Source: Bacteroidaceae bacterium (GTDB lineage: Bacteria; Bacteroidota; Bacteroidia; Bacteroidales; Bacteroidaceae). Taken from it: DNA of 64,000 nucleotides. Position numbers and translations under genes: made by a program. Within the stretch, counting starts at the first letter, position 1, and each line of letters starts with the position of its first letter. The DNA lies in assembly GCA_017429945.1 (NCBI GenBank), contig JAFRNY010000007.1:22542-86541 (forward strand). Reading direction: 5' to 3'. The notes beneath the pieces are model-generated. The model was given only the letters and a program-made list of their open reading frames with translations, was not told the origin of the DNA and did not search any database. Positions 20,949 to 29,999 of this stretch are shown in pieces.

Positions 20949-21923
20949 TTATTTCAAGTCGATAACGGGGATATTGTCCTTGTCGTTGTAGTAGAGGTTC
21001 TCGCCCGCCATACCCCAGATGAAGGTGTAGTAGTAGGTGCCGGCAGCGGCGTGGATACTCCATTCCGGCGACATGATGGCCTGCTCGTTGTGCAACCATA
21101 CTACACGGCTCTCCTGGGGCTCACCCATGATGTGTGCGATGGTCTGATCCTGCGGGAGATTGAAATAATAGTAGGCCTCGATGCGACGACCGTGGGTGTG
21201 AGGGGGCATCGTGTTCCAGGCGGCACCGGGGTTGAGCTGCGTCAGTCCAAGCTGCAGCTGGCAGGGACCTTCCTCGAGCACGTCGTTGACGATGAGCTTA
21301 TAGACAGTGCGGTTGTTGCACTCCTCGAGCGAGCCTACGGGTCCCCAGACAGCGGCCTTCAGCGAGCCCTTACGGCCGTCGAGGGTGATCCACTGCGTCT
21401 TGTAGTGCTGGTGGGCGGTGGCGCTGTTGAGGTAGAACTTAGCGGGCTTCGAGGCGTCCTTTGAGCGGAAGAGCACTTCCTTGTTCACGTCCTTGCCCTT
21501 GCCGATATGTCCGCGGCCGATATAGAGGGCCTCTTTGGGCGACAGGGCATACTCCTTGCCGTCGACGATGACCCAGCCATCGCCCTCGCCGCAGTTGACC
21601 ACGCCGAGCTCGCGGTTGTAGAGGAAATACTTCTCCTTGATGCCTGGATCAACGTCGAGGCCGAGCTCTGGGAAGTTCTCAAGCTTCAGGTCCTTCGTCA
21701 CAGGCATGGCACCGCCGAAGATGAAGCGGTCGTACCAGGAATAGGTCAGATTGATCTCATCAGCCACCATCACCTTCTCCATCACGAAGCGGTCGCGGAG
21801 GGTCGGAGTGTCGTAGTGCTTTACATCGTCGGGATGACAGGCGGCACGGAAGTTGACGTGCTGCTGGCCGAAAGAAATGCCGGCGCAGCAGAGGAACGAA
21901 AGAATACAAATAATTTTTTTCAT
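20949..21923 (-). CDS. kduI: Secreted 5-dehydro-4-deoxy-D-glucuronate isomerase (KduI)
   Basis: KduI isomerises 5-keto-4-deoxyuronate, released from pectin or other uronate polymers by lyases, to 2,5-diketo-3-deoxygluconate. The cupin fold and metal site are conserved: His242, His244 and Glu249 in [13 protein letters not shown] and His291 in [17 protein letters not shown]. The protein is 324 aa against about 280 for E. coli KduI. The extra length is mainly an N-terminal signal peptide ([20 protein letters not shown]) plus short insertions. Periplasmic location is therefore predicted, which is unusual for this enzyme. A galactitol-type EIIC gene lies upstream on the same strand. Confidence 0.92.
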   Translation of the reverse strand: MKKIICILSFLCCAGISFGQQHVNFRAACHPDDVKHYDTPTLRDRFVMEKVMVADEINLTYSWYDRFIFGGAMPVTKDLKLENFPELGLDVDPGIKEKYFLYNRELGVVNCGEGDGWVIVDGKEYALSPKEALYIGRGHIGKGKDVNKEVLFRSKDASKPAKFYLNSATAHQHYKTQWITLDGRKGSLKAAVWGPVGSLEECNNRTVYKLIVNDVLEEGPCQLQLGLTQLNPGAAWNTMPPHTHGRRIEAYYYFNLPQDQTIAHIMGEPQESRVVWLHNEQAIMSPEWSIHAAAGTYYYTFIWGMAGENLYYNDKDNIPVIDLK

Positions 21924-21993
21924 AGAATGAATGAGTTATGATGATTAACGGTAATACAATAAAATTAGAGCTAATATTGACAAAGAAGTTTAA

Positions 21994-22561
21994 CACTAAT
22001 TTGCACAAATAATATTTTAACACAAATGCGCACAAATATTATCATGCAAACAGGCGCAACTACATTATGGATCGGAGACGTAATTCATATAGTTTTCGTG
22101 AGTGAGGAGGATAAAATCATCTATTTCGGGGAGATAAAGGTAACGTTCGGTGTGGAGGTTTGGCTCTCCAAAGTTAAAGAGGATACCGCGGTGCTGATGC
22201 GTGATGCGCATATAGTTAAAGAGTTGGGCACGATGATCAGCCGTAATTTCGGAGAGAGCCTTGAATTCAAGGATTATGCCGTGGTAAAAGTAATCGGCAT
22301 AATAGGCTTTCTCCATTACCATTCCTTTATAGGTGAGCGTCAGTTTCTTCTCACGCTCAATCTCCATCTGCCTCAGGCGCGCTTCCATGAGAAAAGCTTC
22401 CTGATATATCTGCTCTGCCAAGCCTCGGCCCAAAGTGTTATACACCTCCATGGCCACGCCCACGACCTCATACATATCAAGATATTCTCTCCGCGTCATT
22501 TTATTCTATCCTTTTCAATAATTAGTGCCTATTTGCGAAATAATATTTGTGCGTATTAGTG
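21994..22561. repeat. Inverted repeats bounding the GxxExxY gene
   Basis: Left arm 21994-22018 (CACTAATTTGCACAAATAAT...) and right arm 22538-22561, read as reverse complement CACTAATACGCACAAATATT..., match at about 20 of 24 positions. A second, related GCACAAATATTAT lies just inside the left arm. The segment contains only the GxxExxY gene. Confidence 0.65.
22065..22499 (-). CDS. GxxExxY-family protein
   Basis: The 144-aa protein carries the family signature as GLAEQIYQEAF near residue 26 and a likely PD-(D/E)XK-like core (YYADYFYHGIILEFKA, then a long helix ALSEITADHRAQLFNYMR). The family is common in Bacteroidota and other phyla, and its function is unknown. The fold resembles nucleases, but catalysis is unproven. 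The gene sits alone between inverted repeats, interrupting the kduI and EIIC genes, which could mark it as a mobile or selfish cassette. Confidence 0.88.
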   Translation of the reverse strand: MTRREYLDMYEVVGVAMEVYNTLGRGLAEQIYQEAFLMEARLRQMEIEREKKLTLTYKGMVMEKAYYADYFYHGIILEFKALSEITADHRAQLFNYMRITHQHRGILFNFGEPNLHTERYLYLPEIDDFILLTHENYMNYVSDP

Positions 22562-22579
22562 AAAAAAAATAATTGTGTT

Positions 22580-23968
22580 TTATGCCTCCTGCACATTTGT
22601 GTTCGAGCTCATCTTCTCGTCCTCAACAATTCGCTTCCGGTTGATGTACATCATGACAAGAGTTATGAGGGTGAGGATGCCCATACCTATCCATTTCAGA
22701 TACTTCACGCAAGCATAGATGACGTAGCCGAAGAGCGACGAAGCGAAGTCGAGGGCACCGCCGTCGAAGCCCTCGGGGATCTTGGCTGCGGAGGCCGTCG
22801 GGTCTGTCTTATACACCTCATTGGCTGCCAGCGTGAAGGCGGGAGCCATATCGGTTACGAAATAAAGTCCGATGATGAGGGCTACGAGGCCTACGAGCAA
22901 GCTCTTCACCACATTGCCTTTCGTATATGGCAGGATGAGGGGGAAGAGGTAGAACATTCCGGCGAGCGAGGCCAGGGGCAGGAACTGATTGCCGGGGATG
23001 AACACGGCTATTGCCAGGATGACGGGGATGAGGATGACGGAACAGACGAGCGTCGTGGGGTGTCCGATAACCAGGGCAGGCGACATTCCGATGTATATCT
23101 TCTTGCCGCTGAATTTCTTCTTCGCCACTTCCTGTGTCTTTTCTGCAATAGGTTTCAGGCCGTCGATGAAGAGACTGGTGATGCGGGGAATGAGCTCCAT
23201 GACAGCGCCCATCGTGACGCCAAGGAACAACACCTTTTTGATGTCAAGCTGTGCAGCCCAGCCTATCAAGGCACCCACGATGACGCCAAGCACCAGGGGT
23301 TCGCCAAGCACACCGAACTTGCGCTTAAGGCCCTCGGCATCAATATCGAGCTTCGAGAAACCGGGAATCTTGTCCAAGAGCCAGTTGATGCCGACGGCAA
23401 AGACGGTGAAGCTCTGGCAGAAAGGCTGAGGAATCGAGATGCCCTGCAGGTCGTAGTGTTTCTGGAAACGATCGGCGGTGAGGTCGGCCATCACCATCGT
23501 GATGATGTAGCACACGATGGCGGCAAAATATCCCCAGAGCAGGCTTTGGCCCATGACGAAATAGGCAACGGCACCAATGAAGGCGAAATGCCAGTAGTTC
23601 CAAAGGTCGATGTTCACCGTGCGCGTAGTCTTTGTCAAGAGCATCAGCAGGTTGACGCCCAGGCAGATGGGGATTATAAGCGCACCGACGGCTGTGCCAT
23701 AGGCCACAGCAGCTGCTGCAGGCCAGCCCATATCGAAGACCTTAAGCTGCAAGTCATAGAGCTCAGAGATGCCTTTCAAGGGCGAGTCGAAGTTGTTGGT
23801 CAGCAGGGCCGTGACGATGCCGAGGCCCACGAAACCTACGCCCACATATAGACCGCTCTTAAGCGACTTACCGAAGGTCATGCCGATGCACAGGCCGATG
23901 ATGGTGAACAGAATGGGCATCATGACCGATGCGCCGAGCGAGATGATGTAGGAGAATACTGCTTCCAT
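22580..23968 (-). CDS. Orphan galactitol-type PTS EIIC permease
   Basis: The 462-aa protein has about 10-12 hydrophobic segments and matches the GatC family along its length. Matching stretches are SYIISLGASVMMPILFTIIG, YVGVGFVGLGIVTALL, TRTVNIDLWNYWHFAFIGA, FGVLGEPLVLGVIVG and FIPGNQFLPLASLAG. GatC normally works with EIIA and EIIB, and with EI/HPr, to import galactitol while phosphorylating it. None of these partners is in the window, and PTS systems are rare in Bacteroidota. It may act as a non-phosphorylating permease, and the nearby secreted kduI suggests a keto-deoxyuronate substrate. I start at MEAVFSYIISLG, because the six residues before it are encoded next to a GC-rich palindromic repeat. 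Confidence 0.85.
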   Translation of the reverse strand: MEAVFSYIISLGASVMMPILFTIIGLCIGMTFGKSLKSGLYVGVGFVGLGIVTALLTNNFDSPLKGISELYDLQLKVFDMGWPAAAAVAYGTAVGALIIPICLGVNLLMLLTKTTRTVNIDLWNYWHFAFIGAVAYFVMGQSLLWGYFAAIVCYIITMVMADLTADRFQKHYDLQGISIPQPFCQSFTVFAVGINWLLDKIPGFSKLDIDAEGLKRKFGVLGEPLVLGVIVGALIGWAAQLDIKKVLFLGVTMGAVMELIPRITSLFIDGLKPIAEKTQEVAKKKFSGKKIYIGMSPALVIGHPTTLVCSVILIPVILAIAVFIPGNQFLPLASLAGMFYLFPLILPYTKGNVVKSLLVGLVALIIGLYFVTDMAPAFTLAANEVYKTDPTASAAKIPEGFDGGALDFASSLFGYVIYACVKYLKWIGMGILTLITLVMMYINRKRIVEDEKMSSNTNVQEA

Positions 23969-23985
23969 AAGAGACCCACCCCTCA

Positions 23986-24003
23986 CCCTCCCCTTGGGGA
24001 GGG
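23986..24003. repeat. GC-rich palindrome CCCTCCCC-TT-GGGGAGGG
   Basis: An 8-bp perfect stem with a 2-nt loop lies 18 bp upstream of the EIIC start. A partial copy (CATCCCTTGGGAGGG) is near 24106-24120. It resembles a short palindromic intergenic repeat; I cannot say whether it controls expression. Confidence 0.6.
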
Positions 24004-24142
24004 AGTAGATACCTTGGTGGGTGAAGGGTTATTGGTGAGACATTAAATTAATTATTCGTGGGTAAATGATTCTGGCAGGGGGAAAAACAGTCTTGACAGA
24101 TGACACATCCCTTGGGAGGGTAAAGGGAGGAGCTTCTTCTTT

Positions 24143-25021
24143 TTATTTTTCAAAGTTTATGCTTCCGCCACCGATATTCTTCCCGTCGGCGAAGATTTGT
24201 ACGCGGTACTGTCCGGCCACGAGCATCTCGGTGACGTTCCAATACATGGTCACGGGCGTTTCCTCTCCATTGTATTCGATGTCCTTACGCATCGAATATT
24301 CGAGGTTTCGATTCTCAAAATGGAAGGTGCCGCCGCCGTCAAGCACCTCGCCCGTGGGCTTGATGATCCGAACGTAGACGGTACGCGCTCCGGCTGCAGC
24401 CGTGACATTACGTGCGATATTGAACGACACCTGGAAGGTCTTGACGTCTGCTATCTTCTTGGCGCGCTTCTGTCGTTTGTCTAAGGCACTGATGCTCACG
24501 GCGGTGGCATCCAGCTGGCTGGCAATCTCCACTTTGTCGGTCAGCGAGGCCTTCTCTGAGGAGAGGCTCGAGATTTGCTGTTTCTGCACGGCCTGCTGCT
24601 GCCTAAGGTCCTCGTTCTCGGCGTTGAGCTTGGTGTTCAAGCGGTTGAGCGAATCTATCTCGGCCACGAAGCTCTTAAGCACTTCGCGCATCGTTGCCAG
24701 CTCTTTCTTCAGGCGGGTTATCTCGGCCGCATCATTGGCTTTGGTGCGCTGTAGCTCTTCAAGGAGCTCCTGCGTGCGCTGCTGTTCCTGCTCGAGCTGG
24801 GCCATGAGCGAGTCGTTGTTGATCTGCGTCTTCATCTCGCTGTACTGTCTAGCAAAACTCTCATATTCGTTTTGCATCTCCAGCTTGTCCATCTCGGCAA
24901 GTTCGAGCATTTGCTTATTCTGCTCGTTACTCTTGTTGAGCGAGTAGAGCAGATAGGCCATGGCCGCAAGCAGTATTGCTACGACGACGGCAATAATGGC
25001 ATAAATGGTATTCCTTCTCAT
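24143..25021 (-). CDS. Membrane-anchored coiled-coil protein of unknown function
   Basis: The 292-aa protein has an N-terminal transmembrane helix (IIAVVVAILLAAMAYLLYSL). A long coiled coil follows at about residues 30-175, with heptads rich in Glu, Leu, Gln and Lys. The C-terminal beta domain (FQVSFNIARNVTAAAGARTV, TMYWNVTEMLVAGQYRVQIF) runs to the end. The soluble part is probably periplasmic. Such proteins are common in Bacteroidales and often mislabelled SMC-like because of the coiled coil. Its -7 box (25045-25052) is 24 bp upstream of the ATG. Confidence 0.7.
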   Translation of the reverse strand: MRRNTIYAIIAVVVAILLAAMAYLLYSLNKSNEQNKQMLELAEMDKLEMQNEYESFARQYSEMKTQINNDSLMAQLEQEQQRTQELLEELQRTKANDAAEITRLKKELATMREVLKSFVAEIDSLNRLNTKLNAENEDLRQQQAVQKQQISSLSSEKASLTDKVEIASQLDATAVSISALDKRQKRAKKIADVKTFQVSFNIARNVTAAAGARTVYVRIIKPTGEVLDGGGTFHFENRNLEYSMRKDIEYNGEETPVTMYWNVTEMLVAGQYRVQIFADGKNIGGGSINFEK

Positions 25022-25044
25022 AGTATGGATTGAAATTTCAGCCG

Positions 25045-25052
25045 CAAAGATA
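25045..25052 (-). promoter_or_regulatory. -7 box of the coiled-coil protein gene
   Basis: TATCTTTG on the minus strand fits TAnnTTTG. No good TTTG is seen at the usual upstream distance. Confidence 0.5.
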
Positions 25053-25111
25053 CAAAAGAAATGATGAATGACACACTAAAAAAAGAAAAATAATAGGCAG
25101 ACACACTAAAA

Positions 25112-25140
25112 AAGGCCTGCGACGGAGTGCCGCAGGCCTT
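25112..25140 (-). terminator. Fumarase terminator
   Basis: AAGGCCTGCG (25112-25121) pairs perfectly with CGCAGGCCTT (25131-25140). On the minus strand it is followed by TTTTTAGTGT, consistent with termination after the fumarase gene. Confidence 0.8.
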
Positions 25141-25179
25141 ATAATTAAGCAAATAAGTATGATTATATGAGTTCTGTCA

Positions 25180-26826
25180 TCAGTTCTTGCAGCAGAGTGG
25201 TTTCAACTGCTTGAAGAAGTCGTTGCCCTTATCGTCGACGAGGATGAAGGCGGGGAAGTCCTCGACCTCAATCTTCCAGATGGCTTCCATGCCGAGTTCG
25301 GGGTATTCGACACATTCGATGGACTTGATGCTCGACTGCGAGAGCACGGCAGCCACACCGCCGATGGTGCCGAGATAGAAACCGCCATGTTTCTGGCAGG
25401 CATCGGTGACAGCCTGCGAGCGGTTGCCCTTGGCAATCATGACGAGCGAAGCACCATGGTCTTGGAATTCATCGACATAGGGATCCATGCGATTGGCCGT
25501 CGTCGGGCCCATGGAGCCGCAGGGATAGCCTTCGGGCGTCTTAGCAGGGCCGGCATAGAGCACGGGGTAGTCCTTGAAGTACTGAGGCATCTCCTCGCCG
25601 GCATCGAGGCGCGCTTTCAGCTTGGCATGAGCGATATCGCGTGCCACGATGATGGTACCCTTCAGGTTTACGCGGGTCGAGACGGGATATTTGGTCAGTT
25701 CGGCGCGCACGGCATCGATGCCCTTCGAGAGGTCGATCTCGATGCCCTTGGTGCCCTCGCCTGGACGACGCAGAGCCTCGGGAATGAGTTCTGTGGGGTT
25801 AGAGTCCATGACTTCGAGCCATACGCCGTCGCGATTAATCTTGGCTTTGATATTGCGATCAGCCGAGCAGGAGACGCCCATGCCAATGGGGCACGATGCT
25901 CCATGGCGCGGCAGGCGAACGACGCGGATGTCGTGAGCCATATATTTGCCGCCGAACTGAGCGCCGAGACCGATATTGTGGGCCTCGCGCAAGAGCTTCT
26001 GCTCGAGGTCGACGTCGCGGAAGGCGCGACCAGTCTCGTCGCCCGTGGTAGGCAGGCTGTCATAGTACTTGATAGAGGCGAGTTTGACGGTCAACAGGTT
26101 CTTCTCAGCAGATGTACCACCGATGACGAAGGCGATATGGTAAGGCGGACAAGCAGCCGTGCCGAGGCTCTTCATCTTCTCTACGAGGAAGGGAATGAGC
26201 GTGCCTTCGTTCTGGATCGTGGCTTTGGTCATCGGATAGAAATACGTCTTGTTGGCCGAACCGCCGCCCTTGGCCACCATGACGAAGCGATATTCAGCAC
26301 CTTCGGTGGCCTCGATGTCGATTTGTGCGGGTAGGTTGCAGCGCGTGTTCACCTCGTCGTACATCGTGAGAGGAGCGTTCTGCGAGTAGCGCAGATTATC
26401 CTCGGTGAATGTGTTGTAGACGCCGCGAGAGAGAGCTTCTTCATCCTCGAAGCCTGTCCACACTTGCTGTCCTTTCTCGCCGTGGATGATGGCCGTGCCA
26501 GTGTCCTGGCAGAAAGGCAGTATGCCCTTGGCTGCCACCTCGGCATTGCGCAGGAACTGCAGGGCAACGTACTTGTCGTTCTCTGTAGCTTCGGGGTCGT
26601 AGAGGATGGCTGCCACCTGCTCGTTGTGCTCGCGGCGCAGCATGAATTCCACGTCGTGGAAAGCCTGCTGGGCAAGCAGCGTGAGTGCTTCCTTGGAGAC
26701 TTTGACAATCTCTTTGCCCTCGAAAGTGGTAGTGGTTACGCCCTCCTTCGTCAGGAGGCGGTACTCGGTCTTGTCTTCGCCCAATTGGAACATTGGAGCG
26801 TACTTGAAATCAGGTTTATTGGCCAT
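25180..26826 (-). CDS. fum: Fumarate hydratase, class I (iron-sulphur)
   Basis: The 548-aa enzyme interconverts fumarate and malate. Cys106 (PFCQDTGT), Cys226 (TAACPPYH) and Cys312 (ASCPIGMG) are positioned to bind the [4Fe-4S] cluster. The N-terminal alpha-type domain and C-terminal beta-type domain are fused, as in E. coli FumA/FumB. In anaerobic Bacteroidales it serves the reductive branch to succinate. Length and start ([16 protein letters not shown]) fit the family. It has its own terminator. Confidence 0.95.
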   Translation of the reverse strand: MANKPDFKYAPMFQLGEDKTEYRLLTKEGVTTTTFEGKEIVKVSKEALTLLAQQAFHDVEFMLRREHNEQVAAILYDPEATENDKYVALQFLRNAEVAAKGILPFCQDTGTAIIHGEKGQQVWTGFEDEEALSRGVYNTFTEDNLRYSQNAPLTMYDEVNTRCNLPAQIDIEATEGAEYRFVMVAKGGGSANKTYFYPMTKATIQNEGTLIPFLVEKMKSLGTAACPPYHIAFVIGGTSAEKNLLTVKLASIKYYDSLPTTGDETGRAFRDVDLEQKLLREAHNIGLGAQFGGKYMAHDIRVVRLPRHGASCPIGMGVSCSADRNIKAKINRDGVWLEVMDSNPTELIPEALRRPGEGTKGIEIDLSKGIDAVRAELTKYPVSTRVNLKGTIIVARDIAHAKLKARLDAGEEMPQYFKDYPVLYAGPAKTPEGYPCGSMGPTTANRMDPYVDEFQDHGASLVMIAKGNRSQAVTDACQKHGGFYLGTIGGVAAVLSQSSIKSIECVEYPELGMEAIWKIEVEDFPAFILVDDKGNDFFKQLKPLCCKN

Positions 26827-26900
26827 TATTATTTATTTAATATATGTGAGATTTGTGAAACATTTCGATGATTCATAGCCATAAGGAGTAGCGGCAGTCA

Positions 26901-28166
26901 CTATAATGCCCCACCCTCTTCTTCGTAGTGCTGAAAGAGAAAGTCGTTATAGGGATATTTCTGCACATGCAACTCGCGCACGCGGCTGTAGAGCCGATGC
27001 TTGAGTTCATCGATATTCTCGCGCTCGCGGGCACTGATGAAGAGGCAGTCGTCGCCGAGTTTGGCCATCCACGTGCGCATGAGGTCGGGCAAGGGGGTGT
27101 TCTCACGCGTTGCCGGTGTGAGGTCGTCGGCATCCTTTGGGGTGAAGGTGTAGGCGTCAATCTTATTGAAAAGGATCATCGAGGGTTTGTCGGCACAGCC
27201 GAGGTCGCTGAGCGTCTTTTCTACAACACGTATCTGCTCTTCGAAGTCGGGGTGTGATATATCAACCACATGCACGAGCAGGTCAGCCTCGCGGACCTCG
27301 TCGAGAGTACTTTTGAAGCTGTCAATGAGGTCTGTGGGCAACTTTCGTATGAATCCTACGGTGTCTGAAAGCAAGAAGGGCAGATTATCGATTATGACTT
27401 TGCGCACTGTGGTGTCGAGCGTGGCGAAGAGTTTGTTCTCTGCGAATACCTCACTCTTTGCAAGCAGATTCATGAGCGTGCTCTTGCCTACATTGGTGTA
27501 GCCCACGAGAGCCACGCGAATCATACGGCCCCGGTTGCTACGTTGGGTGCTTTTCTGGCGGTCGATGTCGGCCAGGCGCTGTTTCAAGAGGCTCATGCGG
27601 TTGAGGATGATGCGGCGGTCCATCTCGAGCTGTGTCTCGCCCGGTCCGCGTAGTCCCACACTGCCTTTGCCGCCGCCCGAACCTGAGCCGCCGCCTTGGC
27701 GCTCGAGGTGTGTCCAGAGTCGTTGCAGGCGTGGCAGCATGTAGCGGTACTGGGCCAACTCCACTTGTGTCTTGGCGTTGGCCGTCTGTGCGCGCATGGC
27801 AAAGATGTCGAGGATTAGGCTTGTGCGATCAAGGATCTTCACCTTCAGCACGCTTTCTATGTTGCGCAGTTGCTTGGCACTGAGCTCATCGTCGAAAATC
27901 ACCATACCCACTTCGCGCTCGGCGTCTTCCTCGGCTACGATGAAGGCACGTATCTCATCAAGCTTGCCTTTGCCTACATAGCTCACCTGGCTGGGGCCGT
28001 TGGCGCGTTGCGTGAAACGCTTAATGGTGACAGCCCCCGCCGTGGTGGCCAGGAATTCCAGCTCGTCGAGGTATTCAGCAGTGCGGCGCTCATCCTGCTG
28101 TGGTGTGATGAGTGCTACGAGTATCGCTGTCTCGGCTTTCGCCTCAGTGATGACAAATTCTTTCAT
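26901..28166 (-). CDS. hflX: Ribosome-associated GTPase HflX
   Basis: The 421-aa protein has the HflX N-terminal domain (with FDDELSAKQLRNIE), a Gly-rich linker (QGGGSGSGGGKGSVGLRGPGE) and the GTPase domain. Visible G motifs are G1 ALVGYTNVGKST, G3 DTVGFIRKLPTDLI and G4 FNKIDAYT. HflX splits or rescues stalled ribosomes in other bacteria. The C-terminal end is 421-aa family-like and complete. Confidence 0.95.
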   Translation of the reverse strand: MKEFVITEAKAETAILVALITPQQDERRTAEYLDELEFLATTAGAVTIKRFTQRANGPSQVSYVGKGKLDEIRAFIVAEEDAEREVGMVIFDDELSAKQLRNIESVLKVKILDRTSLILDIFAMRAQTANAKTQVELAQYRYMLPRLQRLWTHLERQGGGSGSGGGKGSVGLRGPGETQLEMDRRIILNRMSLLKQRLADIDRQKSTQRSNRGRMIRVALVGYTNVGKSTLMNLLAKSEVFAENKLFATLDTTVRKVIIDNLPFLLSDTVGFIRKLPTDLIDSFKSTLDEVREADLLVHVVDISHPDFEEQIRVVEKTLSDLGCADKPSMILFNKIDAYTFTPKDADDLTPATRENTPLPDLMRTWMAKLGDDCLFISARERENIDELKHRLYSRVRELHVQKYPYNDFLFQHYEEEGGAL

Positions 28167-28218
28167 TCTTGCAGTTTACTGTCCAATGGCGTCTCGCTTT
28201 AAAATTGTACCATTAAAC

Positions 28219-28250
28219 ATCCAATCCCTAATCTCTAATCTCTAATCCTC
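28219..28250. repeat. 7-bp TAATCTC array
   Basis: CAATCCC, TAATCTC, TAATCTC and TAATCCT lie in tandem between hflX and the downstream end of the next gene. The array abuts that gene's stop at 28249. Confidence 0.8.
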
Positions 28251-29100
28251 ATTTAACCTGAATAACCAGATACTTGCTGGCGCTCCAGAATTTCTGCGGG
28301 TCGGTGATGCGCAGAATGTACTGTCCCTTGGCATCTTTAGCCAGCACATAGCTGTTGGCGGGGTGGTTGGTCAGCAGTTCGGCACTCTTGCTGTACAGCT
28401 TTATTTCCTTGTCGATACGAGTGTCTATCTTTGTGAAGTAGTCGCGGTTGAAGTTGCTGGCTTTCAGCACATCGCCTTTCTGCAGAATTTTCTGTTCCTT
28501 GAGCTCGGCCTTAGTACCGAAGACGAACCATGCTGTGTGCAGGTCCTTGTCCTGCGCCTGGATTGTCTCCTGTTTCTGTTGGTTGTCGGCCTCGAGGTTG
28601 CTTACGCTCTCGCTGAGGGAGTTGATCTGATCGCCCTGCTCGGCAATTTGTATGTCCTTCTCGGCGAGCTGAGCCTGCAGTTCCTGGATGTGGGTATTCT
28701 GCTCTTCGAGCTGTGCTGACAGGTTCTCGATGGTCTTCGTCAGTTTCTCTACGTTGACGGTTGTCGTCTTCAGCCGAGCCTTCAGCTGTTCCACTTTCTC
28801 GCGGTTCTGCTTGAGCGTCTCTTGTATGAATTGCATGTTCTCGCGGATGACGTCGCGCGACGAAGCACTTTCGGGATTGCCGTTGGCAACGGTGATGCGT
28901 CCTTCGGCCTCGTTGATGAGTCGGAAGCCTTCCTGGATCTCATTGACAGAGCCCATTATCTCATTGAGCTCCATGTCTTTCTCGTCAATAAGCTGCATGA
29001 GGGAGTCGCGCTCCATCTGAGCTTTGTCGTTTGTTTTGCCTAATTCGTTGCAAGACACCATTGCCAGCAGGCAAAGGGGCATAAGAAAATACTTTTTCAT
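28249..29100 (-). CDS. Coiled-coil lipoprotein of unknown function
   Basis: The 283-aa protein has a lipobox (LAMVSC, Cys17), a long coiled coil at about 25-195 (LSAQLEEQNTHIQELQAQLA) and a C-terminal beta-rich domain from about residue 200 (TAWFVFGTKAELKEQKIL). That domain ends in DPQKFWSASKYLVIQVK. The layout parallels the 292-aa coiled-coil protein at 24.1 kb. It probably sits on a periplasm-facing membrane leaflet. Function unknown; I recall similar lipoproteins across Bacteroidales. Confidence 0.75.
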   Translation of the reverse strand: MKKYFLMPLCLLAMVSCNELGKTNDKAQMERDSLMQLIDEKDMELNEIMGSVNEIQEGFRLINEAEGRITVANGNPESASSRDVIRENMQFIQETLKQNREKVEQLKARLKTTTVNVEKLTKTIENLSAQLEEQNTHIQELQAQLAEKDIQIAEQGDQINSLSESVSNLEADNQQKQETIQAQDKDLHTAWFVFGTKAELKEQKILQKGDVLKASNFNRDYFTKIDTRIDKEIKLYSKSAELLTNHPANSYVLAKDAKGQYILRITDPQKFWSASKYLVIQVK

Positions 29101-29160
29101 TTTGCTATTGAATTAATGTTGGTTCTTACTTTATACGTAATTATTTAATTAATGTGTTAG

Positions 29161-29841
29161 TCAATCTTCATCTTTCTTGCCGGCGCCACCAACCACGATG
29201 ACGAACTCGCCGCGCGGTTCGTGCTCTTGGAAATGGGCCAGCACGTCGGCCAACGAGCCCCGTACTATATCCTCATGCACTTTCGAGATCTCTCGACAGA
29301 CGGCTACGGGTCGGTCCGGTCCGAAAGTCTCGACGAATTGCTGCAGAGCTTTCACAACACGGTGGGGCGACTCGTAGAACACCATCGTGCGTGTTTCCTC
29401 GGCTAATGCTGCGATGCGAGTCTGACGCCCTTTCTTCTGGGGCAGAAAGCCTTCGAAGCAAAAGCGATCGCAGGGCAGGCCAGATGCCACCAGTGCCGGC
29501 ACCACAGCTGTAGGTCCGGGCAGACAACTCACTTCGACGCCTGCACGGATAGCCTCACGCGCCACCAGGAAGCCCGGATCGGAGATTCCCGGCGTGCCTG
29601 CATCACTGACTACTGCTATCGTCTCGCCCGCAAGCAGCCGCTCCACAATGCGTTCCACGGTCTGATGTTCGTTGAACTTATGGTAGGACAGCATAGGCTT
29701 CCTGATATCGAAGTGTTTCAGCAGCAGTCCGCTCGTGCGAGTGTCCTCAGCGAGGATTAAATCGGCCTCGCGCAGCACTCTAAGTGCGCGCATAGTGATG
29801 TCCTCGAGATTGCCTACAGGCGTTGGTACGAGATATAGCAT
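29161..29841 (-). CDS. rsmI: 16S rRNA (cytidine-1402 2'-O)-methyltransferase
   Basis: The 226-aa tetrapyrrole-methylase-fold enzyme methylates C1402 of 16S rRNA. Signatures are LVPTPVGNLEDITMRALRVL at the N-terminus, AEDTRTSGLLL, VSDAGTPGISDPG and FYESPHRV. I start at MLYLVPTPVGNLED. The frame continues 26 codons upstream, but a TACCTTTG box lies 5 bp before this ATG, which implies a leaderless or nearly leaderless message. The product is slightly shorter than E. coli RsmI (286) because the C-terminal domain is reduced. Confidence 0.94.
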   Translation of the reverse strand: MLYLVPTPVGNLEDITMRALRVLREADLILAEDTRTSGLLLKHFDIRKPMLSYHKFNEHQTVERIVERLLAGETIAVVSDAGTPGISDPGFLVAREAIRAGVEVSCLPGPTAVVPALVASGLPCDRFCFEGFLPQKKGRQTRIAALAEETRTMVFYESPHRVVKALQQFVETFGPDRPVAVCREISKVHEDIVRGSLADVLAHFQEHEPRGEFVIVVGGAGKKDED

Positions 29842-29845
29842 AGGG

Positions 29846-29853
29846 CAAAGGTA
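29846..29853 (-). promoter_or_regulatory. -7 box abutting the rsmI start
   Basis: TACCTTTG on the minus strand is 4 bp before the ATG, so the transcript would start at or just inside the start codon. Confidence 0.6.
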
Positions 29854-29944
29854 CACATTATTCATAATTAACAATCGACAAATCGCAAATAAAATGAATG
29901 TTTTACGTTTTATTTGCATTTTTCATTCATTTTATCGGCTTTTC

Positions 29945-29976
29945 TTTGGTCGGAAAGCAAGAAAGCTGTAATTTTG
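29945..29976 (+). promoter_or_regulatory. tdk promoter
   Basis: TTTG (29945-29948), a 20-bp spacer and TAATTTTG (29969-29976) form a consensus promoter. It predicts a start near 29983 and rules out the longer tdk frame that begins at 29898. Confidence 0.75.
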
Positions 29977-29999
29977 ACGCAAAAATATTTCAACAACAG

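Noticed and set aside
20799-21464. A 221-aa plus-strand open frame over the 22-bp array and kduI
   Set aside because: Its N-terminus is the translated repeat, and the rest is antisense to the well-supported kduI gene.
21994-22561. Calling the GxxExxY segment an insertion sequence
   Set aside because: The inverted repeats are imperfect, no target duplication is evident, and the protein is not a known transposase; it is reported only as a candidate.
29898-29999. Extended N-terminus of tdk
   Set aside because: The tdk promoter lies within it; the family start is at 30000.
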